A stretch of 5,712 nt of DNA from positions 1 to 5,712 of the forward strand of contig CAJWLY010000102.1 of the NCBI GenBank assembly GCA_913043155.1, in the 5' to 3' direction. Each line of letters begins with the position of its first letter. Within the stretch, counting starts at the first letter, position 1. The notes below the pieces were generated by a model. It made no database searches. It was not told where the DNA came from and was given only the letters and a program-made list of their open reading frames with translations. Source of the DNA: an uncultured Nitrospinaceae bacterium (lineage in GTDB: Bacteria > Nitrospinota > Nitrospinia > Nitrospinales > VA-1). This document shows, in pieces, positions 1-5,710 of this stretch. The position numbers and the translations under genes are program-made.

Positions 1-6
1 CTAAAG

Positions 7-14
7 GGAAGGAG
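7..14 (+). promoter_or_regulatory. Shine-Dalgarno site of the first cytochrome gene
   Basis: GGAAGGAG lies 8 nt before the ATG at 23, close to ideal spacing, and fixes that start. Only 22 bases precede the gene and no promoter is visible in them. The operon may therefore begin further left, with this gene as an internal member. Confidence 0.8.
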
Positions 15-22
15 TTAGAGGA

Positions 23-1360
23 ATGCTGCCAGAGCAACAGGACATTCTATGGACTTTCTTAGCGATCACGTTCACGGTTTTTGCGCTTTACGTCTTCGTA
101 AACGTGGTGAAGCACTGCCGTGAGCGGGAAGATGTCAACACCACCCTGTGGGGAGGAGTTTTTGGGGCCTTCCTCGTGGTGATGTTTCTGGAAACGTCTG
201 CCATGTTTGATATGACCCAGGGCGAGCAGTTGGGTTATTTTTTCAGCAAGATGGGATTGACGATTTTCCTCCTTCTGCTCACTTGGGGGATATTTTTCAA
301 GAGCGAAAAAATTGAGAACCAGTCCCCGCCGATCATCCGCGGATTTTTCTGGTGGACGGTGATCTCGGTGCTGCTGGCCGGTTACACCAACTGGCTTCCT
401 CAGCAGCGGAGCGATCCGCCGCCCAAGGCGTCGGCGATTGTCGGTGATATCACCATGGAAGAATATGCCGAGATGGGACGTATCATCATATTCGGCGCGA
501 AGCAGGTGGCCGGTCAGAAGGCCATCGGGAAAGGCCAGTGTCCCCTCTGTCATACTTTCGCCGCCGGAGATAACATCGGTCGTTGCCCCAACCTCTTCGG
601 AATCGACGAGCGTGGCGCGACGCGGGTGAAGGAGGACAAGTATATGAACGAACCCGTCAAGGTGGGGGAAACAGAGCCCGCCTCGGGTATCGTAAAAGGC
701 GCGCCTGATCAAATCCCCGATGAGTACCGCCGGGAAGGCGCGGGTGGACATGATTCCATGACCTCGGAGGACTATATTCGCGAGTCCATGATGTGTCCCA
801 CCTGTTACGTGGTCAAAGGGTTTGGTGGGCCGGGTGATAAAAAGAGCCCGATGCCGGTCATCAGCAAGCCGCCGGTCAGCCTGAGCCCGATCGAGGTCAA
901 TGCGGTCATCGCCTGGTTGCAATCGAGGGAAACTCCGGGAGACTATTCCAGAATTACCGTGCCGTTGCCTTCAGATCAGCCTATAGAGGAAGCCAGCGCT
1001 GAGGAAGCACCCATCTTTGTGACCGGGGCCGAGCCCATCGATCAGATGATCAACACGCTGGGTTGCCCGCTGTGTCACACCATACCGGGTATCGAGGGCG
1101 CCGTGGGCGAACTTGGACCCAAGCTGCATGAGAAGATCAACGCCCCGCAACGCATCAAGGACCCGCGTTACAAGGGCAAGGCCACAAACACCAAGGAGTA
1201 CGTGCGGGAATCGATCCTTGACCCTTCCGCATTCCTGGTGTTTAACGAAACAGCAGGCGAGCTCTACCCCGATGGCTTGATGCCTCAAGGCTTCAAGAAC
1301 CAGATATCGGTGGAAGCTCTTGACAAAATAGTTGACTTTATCAGCCAAACCGAAGGCTAG
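23..1360 (+). CDS. Membrane-anchored dihaem cytochrome c (four TM helices + two cytochrome c domains)
   Basis: This 445-residue protein probably carries electrons at the periplasmic face of the inner membrane. Hydrophobic helices lie at about residues 8-28, 42-60, 71-92 and 106-124. Basic residues in the loops (KHCRER at 30-35, KSEK at 93-96) place those loops in the cytoplasm, so both termini are periplasmic. Two class I-like cytochrome c domains follow. Domain 1 (about 145-303) has CPLCH at 173-177 and a likely distal Met277 in SPMPVI. Domain 2 (about 335-443) has CPLCH at 348-352 and Met420 in LMPQGF. The domains look like an internal duplication: YIRES/YVRES and the end helices align, and domain 1 has an insertion of about 30 residues. 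Domain 1 also has a CPTCY at 258-262 and an extra Cys188, where domain 2 has DPSAF and Gly. The helices hold a single His (His31), so bis-His haem b is unlikely. The gene is followed after 16 bp by the next cytochrome gene. The haem sites are certain; the partner enzyme is inferred, perhaps an NXR-type molybdoenzyme. Confidence 0.92.
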   Translation: MLPEQQDILWTFLAITFTVFALYVFVNVVKHCREREDVNTTLWGGVFGAFLVVMFLETSAMFDMTQGEQLGYFFSKMGLTIFLLLLTWGIFFKSEKIENQSPPIIRGFFWWTVISVLLAGYTNWLPQQRSDPPPKASAIVGDITMEEYAEMGRIIIFGAKQVAGQKAIGKGQCPLCHTFAAGDNIGRCPNLFGIDERGATRVKEDKYMNEPVKVGETEPASGIVKGAPDQIPDEYRREGAGGHDSMTSEDYIRESMMCPTCYVVKGFGGPGDKKSPMPVISKPPVSLSPIEVNAVIAWLQSRETPGDYSRITVPLPSDQPIEEASAEEAPIFVTGAEPIDQMINTLGCPLCHTIPGIEGAVGELGPKLHEKINAPQRIKDPRYKGKATNTKEYVRESILDPSAFLVFNETAGELYPDGLMPQGFKNQISVEALDKIVDFISQTEG

Positions 1361-1362
1361 GA

Positions 1363-1370
1363 GACAGGAG
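1363..1370 (+). promoter_or_regulatory. Shine-Dalgarno site deciding the start of the second cytochrome gene
   Basis: GACAGGAG lies 6 nt before the ATG at 1377. It supports that start over an in-frame ATG at 1332, which lies inside the preceding gene, has no clear ribosome site, and would add a basic 15-residue extension before a good first membrane helix. Confidence 0.8.
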
Positions 1371-1376
1371 ATAGCA

Positions 1377-2342
1377 ATGAACAAACCTTTACTCAGTTTT
1401 ATCCTTGCAGTAGCCGGTTGGGCGGTTTTCCATTACGGCGTGTTCCCTGTCTTTACTCCCGAGGAGCCCGGCTGGATTTTGAACCGCTACGTGTACTATC
1501 TGGTGTTTACCGCTTATCTGATTGCGGTGAACGTTGCCATGAAGCTGCAGCCTCCCATGGCTCTTAGGGGGTTGTACGTGTTCATGATGGGTTATTATTT
1601 TTACGACTCCATCCTGTATCCGCACGTCCCATGGACCCTGTTCATTACCTACATGATGCTGTGGGCGATCGGGACCTTCCTGTACGTCAGTCAGGATCCG
1701 GTCACCTTCCGCGAATTCAGGGCACCCATCGTCAAGACGATCGTCGGGGAGTACAAAATGGCCCGGATAGTTGTGTTCACGGTACTGCCTTTCCTCGTGG
1801 GCTGGGCGACCTACAACAGCCTCTACCCGAAGTTTGCAGAGCCCGTGGAGTTGAGGACGGTGCATCCGGCACCGCCTGCGACCACCAAGGTGCATGGCAA
1901 GACCTACGCTTTGGAAGAAGTAAGTAACCCCTTCCGGGTCGATGAGCAGGACAATTACAAGGACAGTTTCCCGTTTCTTGATGCGGACAAGTCGGAGTAT
2001 ATGAAATACGTGACCGAGGGCGGTACGGTTTTCTTCGAGAACTGCCATTACTGTCACGGTGACCAGTTGAATGGACTGGGCATGTTTTCCCACGTGTTCA
2101 ACCCGACCCCGGCAAACTTTATCGATCCGGGAACGATTGCCATGCTTCAGGAATCGTTCCTGTTCTGGCGCGTGGCCAAAGGCGGACCGGGGTTGCCTAA
2201 CGAATCGACCCCGTGGTCTTCTGCCATGCCGCCGTGGGAGGAGCACCTGACCACGGATGAAATCTGGAAAGTCATCCTGTTCGAGTACTGGTACACGGGA
2301 TGGCATCCGCGGACCTTCGACGAAGAGTCTTCGGTCGGATAA
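1377..2342 (+). CDS. Membrane-anchored monohaem cytochrome c (five TM helices + one cytochrome c domain)
   Basis: This 321-residue protein has hydrophobic helices at about residues 5-26, 37-55, 64-82, 86-104 and 128-149. Positive loops (KLQPPMALR; the Arg/Lys-rich 112-130) fit a cytoplasmic N-terminus and periplasmic C-terminus. A linker leads to one cytochrome c domain (about 205-310) with CHYCH at 223-227 and a likely distal Met284 in SAMPPW. The surrounding pattern (ENCHYCHGD, NPTPANFID, QESFLFWRVAKGGPGLP, PWSSAMPPWEEHLT) resembles, from memory, a cytochrome type found in Nitrospirota, Deltaproteobacteria and relatives. The helix region has only His19 and His83, so a haem b pair is not evident and the helices may serve docking or assembly. 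The gene starts 16 bp after the previous stop and ends with three in-frame TAA codons (2340-2348). It is probably cotranscribed with both neighbours and may pass electrons between the membrane and the gene 3 product. The exact partner is unknown. Confidence 0.92.
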   Translation: MNKPLLSFILAVAGWAVFHYGVFPVFTPEEPGWILNRYVYYLVFTAYLIAVNVAMKLQPPMALRGLYVFMMGYYFYDSILYPHVPWTLFITYMMLWAIGTFLYVSQDPVTFREFRAPIVKTIVGEYKMARIVVFTVLPFLVGWATYNSLYPKFAEPVELRTVHPAPPATTKVHGKTYALEEVSNPFRVDEQDNYKDSFPFLDADKSEYMKYVTEGGTVFFENCHYCHGDQLNGLGMFSHVFNPTPANFIDPGTIAMLQESFLFWRVAKGGPGLPNESTPWSSAMPPWEEHLTTDEIWKVILFEYWYTGWHPRTFDEESSVG

Positions 2343-2356
2343 TAATAAAATTTTAC

Positions 2357-2370
2357 GGTTACAAATAACC
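2357..2370 (+). other. Small hairpin in the intergenic spacer (GGTTA-CAAA-TAACC)
   Basis: A perfect 5-bp inverted repeat with a 4-nt loop sits in the AT-rich 57-bp gap between the second and third cytochrome genes. No T-run follows, so it is not an intrinsic terminator. It could mark mRNA processing or be chance. No convincing sigma-70 promoter is seen in this gap. Confidence 0.35.
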
Positions 2371-2388
2371 TTAACCATATCGAGAAAC

Positions 2389-2394
2389 GGGGAA
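2389..2394 (+). promoter_or_regulatory. Weak Shine-Dalgarno site of the third cytochrome gene
   Basis: GGGGAA lies 5 nt before the ATG at 2400. A stronger GGAAGGAG (2422-2429) lies only 3 nt before an in-frame ATG at 2433. The 2400 start is preferred because it supplies the basic n-region (KIRKE) of the signal peptide, which the 2433 start would lack. Confidence 0.55.
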
Positions 2395-2399
2395 TTAAG

Positions 2400-4127
2400 A
2401 TGATCAATCCATTGAAAATCAGGAAGGAGTTAATGCTTCTTCTGACCCTTGTGGTTTCTATGGCCATGGCGGGGGTTGCCTTTGGGGAAGAAGAGATCCG
2501 GCCTCCTGATGCTGTTAAGACCGATCTGCTGGAGCTGGGTAAGAAGGTCTATTTCAAGCGCTGTGTGTGGTGTCATGGTGTTAAAGGTGCCGGCGATGGG
2601 CCGGCGGCAGAGCGCCTGTTCACCCGGCCGAGGAACTTTCTTTCGGGCAACTTCAAGATTCGGACCACCGACTCCGGTGAATTGCCTTTAGACGAAAGTC
2701 TCATCAGAACCGTCAAGAACGGACTCCAAGGCTCGGCAATGCCGGCGTGGGGCGAGTTCCTTAAGGAAGATGAGATCGTCGCCGTGGTCAACTTCGTTAA
2801 AACCCTGGTTGAAGACCGGGATTTCAACGATGCCGAGGACGAAGAAGTCACCATCATGGAATTTGGCACCAACCCCTGGAACACCACGGGGCCCTATCAC
2901 TTGGGTGTTCCGCAGGACGCCATCGATCGGGGTAAGGAACTTTTCACAAAGAATAAATGCTTCGAGTGTCACGGCGGCGAAGGTCGCGGGGATGGTAACC
3001 CCACCATGAAGGATGACTGGGGATTCCCCATTATGGCCGCCGACTGGCAGCAGTGCTGGAATTTCCGCGGCAGCCGGCGCGATCCTTTCAACCCTTTTCA
3101 CGTCGTTCGTACGGTTTCCACGGGATTGAACGGCACGCCGATGCCCAACTTCAAGGACAAACTCACGATTGAGAACCGTTGGGATCTGGCGGCGTTCGTC
3201 AACTCCCTGTGTCCCAGAAAGAAACAGGATAAACTGACCAGCAAGCCGGTTCCGGACTTCCTGATCAGTTCCTCGAACACCCCGGGAACGATCGCCGAGA
3301 AAATTGATGACCCCATGTGGCAGTCGCCCGATCACGATCCGAGGATCGTCGAGCGGAGTGAAGAGAAGGCGGGCAATCCAAGGGTCAATTACATCGCGCT
3401 CGCAGGTCAGATCACTCGTGGAAAACGCAACTTCGATCCGAAAGCGGATAACCTCTGGGTGACCTCTCGCTGGAATGAGGAACAGGGGATTTACTATCTG
3501 GTGGAATTCCACAACCGTTTTCTCTCCACCGATCCGGAATACCCGGATGCGGTGGCCATCCAGTGGCCGGCGAAGCTTCAGGACCTGTTCGGTGCGGAGA
3601 AGCCCTACTTTATTTTCGGCGACTCCAAAAAACCGGTCGATATCTGGAAAGCTTCCTTTATGGCCAAGGACTACAACCCGGCAGGCGCACCCAATCCAGC
3701 AGGGTATCAGCTGGACGTAACGGTTGAAGAGCTGAACGGGAACGGGTTCGAGGATGTGATGGCGAAAGATGAGACCACGGTGCAGGTGGTGGATTCCATC
3801 TTCCATCAAGGTCGAGTCAAGGTCCTGTTCAAGCGGGCCCTGACGACGGAAGGCGAAATGGACGTTCAGATCCCCGTTGAACAGTTCATTCCCGTATCCT
3901 TCATGCAGTGGGCCGGTGATGACAAGGAGACGGATGAGAACATGGCTATCTCGACGTGGTACTACACCATTCTCGAGCCGGCGGTGGATCAGGGGCATAT
4001 TCTTCTAATGGCCGGTGTTATGGGGACGGTATTTGTCGGTCTCCAGGGTTGGTTGGTATGGATGACCAAGCGGACCCGGAAGATGTACTCCGATGGCAAG
4101 GTTAAGCAGGACGAATTGCCGTTCTAG
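2400..4127 (+). CDS. Dihaem cytochrome c with ethylbenzene-dehydrogenase-type gamma domain; candidate NxrC-like subunit
   Basis: This 575-residue protein is probably the electron-accepting gamma subunit, or a fusion of one, of a type II DMSO-reductase-family molybdoenzyme. A signal peptide (basic KIRKE, hydrophobic 11-25, cleavage likely near VAFG-EE at 29/30) sends it to the periplasm. Cytochrome c domain 1 (about 40-137) has CVWCH at 55-59 and Met114 in SAMPAW. Domain 2 (about 170-272) has CFECH at 187-191 and Met248 in TPMPNF. Residues about 300-525 match the EB_dh pattern: DDPMWQS, YIALAGQ, VAIQWP, KPYFIFGD, KPVDIWKAS, PVSFMQWAGD, AISTWYYTIL. This domain binds haem b in EbdC and related gamma subunits. 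A C-terminal helix (about 531-554) and a basic tail (KRTRK) anchor it with the C-terminus inside. The usual haem b ligands may be altered (see findings). The gene follows the second cytochrome gene by 57 bp and is the last of the operon, before a terminator. The haem c sites are certain and the EB_dh assignment strong; the nitrite-oxidoreductase role is inferred, because no nxrA or nxrB lies here. Confidence 0.9.
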   Translation: MINPLKIRKELMLLLTLVVSMAMAGVAFGEEEIRPPDAVKTDLLELGKKVYFKRCVWCHGVKGAGDGPAAERLFTRPRNFLSGNFKIRTTDSGELPLDESLIRTVKNGLQGSAMPAWGEFLKEDEIVAVVNFVKTLVEDRDFNDAEDEEVTIMEFGTNPWNTTGPYHLGVPQDAIDRGKELFTKNKCFECHGGEGRGDGNPTMKDDWGFPIMAADWQQCWNFRGSRRDPFNPFHVVRTVSTGLNGTPMPNFKDKLTIENRWDLAAFVNSLCPRKKQDKLTSKPVPDFLISSSNTPGTIAEKIDDPMWQSPDHDPRIVERSEEKAGNPRVNYIALAGQITRGKRNFDPKADNLWVTSRWNEEQGIYYLVEFHNRFLSTDPEYPDAVAIQWPAKLQDLFGAEKPYFIFGDSKKPVDIWKASFMAKDYNPAGAPNPAGYQLDVTVEELNGNGFEDVMAKDETTVQVVDSIFHQGRVKVLFKRALTTEGEMDVQIPVEQFIPVSFMQWAGDDKETDENMAISTWYYTILEPAVDQGHILLMAGVMGTVFVGLQGWLVWMTKRTRKMYSDGKVKQDELPF

Positions 4128-4158
4128 GCTGATTCGACCAAGCTAGAAAAGCACAACG

Positions 4159-4188
4159 AAAGCCCGCCGCAAGGCGGGCTTTTTTTTT
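4159..4188 (+). terminator. Rho-independent terminator of the cytochrome operon
   Basis: A perfect 10-bp stem, AAAGCCCGCC (4159-4168) with GGCGGGCTTT (4173-4182), closes on a GCAA loop of the stable GNRA type. The stem runs into nine T residues (4180-4188), then GTTTATTTT. It lies 31 bp after the stop of the last cytochrome gene. On the minus strand only three T follow the stem, so it acts mainly on rightward transcripts. Confidence 0.95.
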
Positions 4189-4189
4189 G

Positions 4190-4333
4190 TTTATTTTCTC
4201 AGAATATCAGTTTGGATTGAGGGCGTGGGGCGAACTTGCAGACCCACCAACACATCGGGTCTTCGATGAGATGGGCTCGATGGCCTCTGCCGGGACTGGT
4301 TTGTCTTAGTGGAATGAGCGCAGGGGAGGGAGG
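4190..4333. other. Convergent intergenic stretch with no recognised feature
   Basis: The gap lies between the cytochrome-operon terminator and the end of rpoZ. It holds only a weak GTGGG/CCCAC pair (4225-4229 and 4243-4247, 13-nt loop). I see no tRNA, no T-rich terminator for rpoZ and no credible small gene. Confidence 0.5.
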
Positions 4334-4573
4334 TCAGGCTTCGGTCTCGATTTCTTCAAGCTCCATGTCTCCCTCAATGATTTCCCGAAGAGACAGCTCC
4401 AGAAAGGTTTTGCGGGAAGTGTACTCCTCCGGATCGACATCAATGGTCGGCCGGGCGCCGCGCTCGAGTTGATGGATCCTCTGGGAAACGAGAATGCACA
4501 GGAGGTAGCGGCTTTTCACCACCTCAAGCGCCTGTTGGAACAGGCCCATGGTTTCTATTGTTTCAACGGGCAT
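4334..4573 (-). CDS. rpoZ: DNA-directed RNA polymerase omega subunit
   Basis: This 79-residue protein is the small omega subunit, which helps fold the beta' subunit into core RNA polymerase and in many bacteria forms part of a ppGpp site. The family pattern is visible: Ser21-Arg22 and a hydrophobic stretch (YLLCILVSQRIHQL, 23-36), Gly39, then an acidic/aromatic segment and LREIIEG (62-68), matching the conserved AL-x-EI-x-G. The tail is acidic (ELEEIETEA). It is shorter than E. coli omega (91 residues), and the N-terminus is compact. A GGAG site (4581-4584) precedes the ATG by 7 nt. The gene has its own perfect-consensus promoter just upstream and lies downstream of the aldolase gene on the same strand. 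The family call rests on the short motif set, so moderate-high confidence. Confidence 0.85.
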   Translation of the reverse strand: MPVETIETMGLFQQALEVVKSRYLLCILVSQRIHQLERGARPTIDVDPEEYTSRKTFLELSLREIIEGDMELEEIETEA

Positions 4574-4580
4574 TTATGTT

Positions 4581-4584
4581 CTCC
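4581..4584 (-). promoter_or_regulatory. Shine-Dalgarno site of rpoZ
   Basis: On the minus strand, CCGGAGAACATAAATG places GGAG 7 nt before the rpoZ start codon at 4573, supporting this start. Confidence 0.7.
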
Positions 4585-4624
4585 GGTAGTTGAGATTGGT
4601 ATCGTTTATCGATGAAAGCGAGTC

Positions 4625-4653
4625 ATTATAAAGACTCCGCCACCTGCTGTCAA
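4625..4653 (-). promoter_or_regulatory. Perfect-consensus sigma-70 promoter for rpoZ
   Basis: Read on the minus strand, TTGACA (4653-4648) and TATAAT (4630-4625) are separated by exactly 17 bp. Both boxes match the housekeeping consensus at all six positions. Transcription would begin near 4617-4619, giving a leader of about 45 nt before rpoZ. This predicts strong, constitutive expression of rpoZ independent of the aldolase gene. Confidence 0.9.
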
Positions 4654-4673
4654 TTAATCCTGGAGACGATTAA
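4654..4673. repeat. Inverted repeat abutting the rpoZ -35 box (TTAATC-N8-GATTAA)
   Basis: Six-bp perfect arms (4654-4659 and 4668-4673) with an 8-bp spacer lie directly next to the -35 hexamer, covering about -36 to -55. This is the place of an UP element or activator site. The stem is AT-rich with no T-run, so it is not a terminator for the aldolase gene. A regulator site is possible but unproven. Confidence 0.5.
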
Positions 4674-4675
4674 AT

Positions 4676-5710
4676 CTATTGAAGTAATTTTGCTGCAACA
4701 GTAAGGACCCGGTTGACCTGGTCTTCTGAAATTCCCCGGTGCAGGACGGCGCGGAATGTCCCGGAATGAATCATCAGAATTTTAACACCCTCGGATTCCA
4801 GATGCTCAAGAAACTGTTCCGGTGTCACCGTGGGGTGCTTGAGGGTGAAAAATATGATGTTGGTTTTTATCTGAGAAGGGTCCAGCTCGATTCCCTTTAG
4901 GGCCAAGAGGCCTTGAGCGAGTTTTTGGGTGTGGGTGTGGTCCTCCTTCAGCCGGTCGACCAGATCGTTCAGGGCGACAAGCCCTGCCGCTGCAAGATGT
5001 CCCGCCTGGCGCATTCCCCCCCCTACCATTTTGCGCCATTTTCGTGCCGTTTGGGCGAACTCTGCTGTCCCGCAGGCGAGCGAGCCGACAGGCGCGGAAA
5101 GTCCCTTGGAAAGGCAGAACATGACGGAATCAGCGTCCCGGGTCAACTCGCCCACGTCGACACCGAGTGCGACTGCGGCGTTGAAGATGCGGGCTCCATC
5201 GACATGGATCCTTAGACCGTGACGTCGCGCCAGTGCGCCTGTCTGGCTCATGTATTCCGGGGTCAGGGGCGAACCCAAACAGTAGTTGTGCGTGTTTTCA
5301 AGGGCGATCAGCCGGGTTGGGGGGTGATGCAGGTCGGGGGTGCGGATGGCGTTTGCCACCGCCTGTAGTCTCAGCGTGCCGTCTGGTTCGTTGGGCACGG
5401 TGCGCGGATGAACCCCGCCGAGGGCGGACATCCCACCCACCTCATTAAGAAAAATATGGCTTTGGTCACCCAGGATCACCTCGTCTCCGCGCGCGCAGTG
5501 CGTGAGCACACTGATCAGGTTTCCCATGGTGCCGCTGGGGACAAAGACCGCGGCTTCTTTTCCAACGCGTTTTGCGGCAATTTCCTCCAAGCGATTGACC
5601 GTCGGGTCTTCACCGAAAACGTCGTCCCCCACTTCTGCCTGGGCCATGGCGTCCCGCATGGTGTCGGTGGGGGTCGTTAGGGTGTCGCTTCTTAGGTCAA
5701 TGAGGTTCAT
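4676..5710 (-). CDS. ltaE: Low-specificity L-threonine aldolase (PLP-dependent)
   Basis: This 344-residue cytosolic enzyme cleaves L-threonine and L-allo-threonine to glycine and acetaldehyde, feeding glycine metabolism. It has the fold-type I PLP layout: N-terminal IDLRSDT (4-10) typical of the family, PSGTMGN (58-64) for phosphate binding, His85 in DQSHIF for ring stacking, ENTHN (138-142), Asp171 and Arg174 in HVDGAR, and the Schiff-base Lys202 in CLSKGLSAPVGS. Arg320 is a likely substrate-carboxylate contact. The length is close to E. coli LtaE (333). The ATG at 5710 gives the usual N-terminus, and only two bases remain upstream, so its ribosome site and promoter are outside the window. 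It lies upstream of rpoZ on the same strand with no terminator between them, so read-through into rpoZ is possible. beta-Eliminating lyases and other aldolases of the Beta_elim_lyase family are the alternative, but the motif set fits threonine aldolase best. Confidence 0.92.
   Translation of the reverse strand: MNLIDLRSDTLTTPTDTMRDAMAQAEVGDDVFGEDPTVNRLEEIAAKRVGKEAAVFVPSGTMGNLISVLTHCARGDEVILGDQSHIFLNEVGGMSALGGVHPRTVPNEPDGTLRLQAVANAIRTPDLHHPPTRLIALENTHNYCLGSPLTPEYMSQTGALARRHGLRIHVDGARIFNAAVALGVDVGELTRDADSVMFCLSKGLSAPVGSLACGTAEFAQTARKWRKMVGGGMRQAGHLAAAGLVALNDLVDRLKEDHTHTQKLAQGLLALKGIELDPSQIKTNIIFFTLKHPTVTPEQFLEHLESEGVKILMIHSGTFRAVLHRGISEDQVNRVLTVAAKLLQ

Noticed and set aside
1332..1376. Earlier in-frame start for the second cytochrome gene
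   Set aside because: It overlaps the end of the first gene and lacks a good ribosome site. The 1377 start has GACAGGAG at proper spacing.
2343..2399. Possible promoter for the third cytochrome gene
   Set aside because: The best -35/-10 pairing (TTTACG with CATATC-like boxes) is poor, so I do not call it.
2688..3998. A long antisense open frame (436 codons) across the third cytochrome gene, with similar ones at 1389-2378 and 59-922
   Set aside because: They lie entirely or almost entirely opposite clear cytochrome genes. Their translations are Arg/His-rich with no recognisable domain, and codon bias of the sense genes explains the lack of stops.
4190..4333. Possible tRNA or small RNA, suggested by GTTCG and a GTGGG/CCCAC pair
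   Set aside because: No cloverleaf can be built: the T-arm does not pair and no acceptor stem is found.
4236..4472. Plus-strand open frame of 78 codons in the convergent gap
   Set aside because: More than half of it is antisense to rpoZ. It is Ser/Arg-rich with no domain and has no supporting ribosome site.
4654..4673. Terminator for the threonine aldolase gene
   Set aside because: The stem is six AT-rich pairs with an 8-nt loop and no T-run. A role at the adjacent -35 box is more plausible.
4913..5680. Several plus-strand open frames of 71-100 codons
   Set aside because: All lie opposite the threonine aldolase gene, whose full motif set supports the minus strand.
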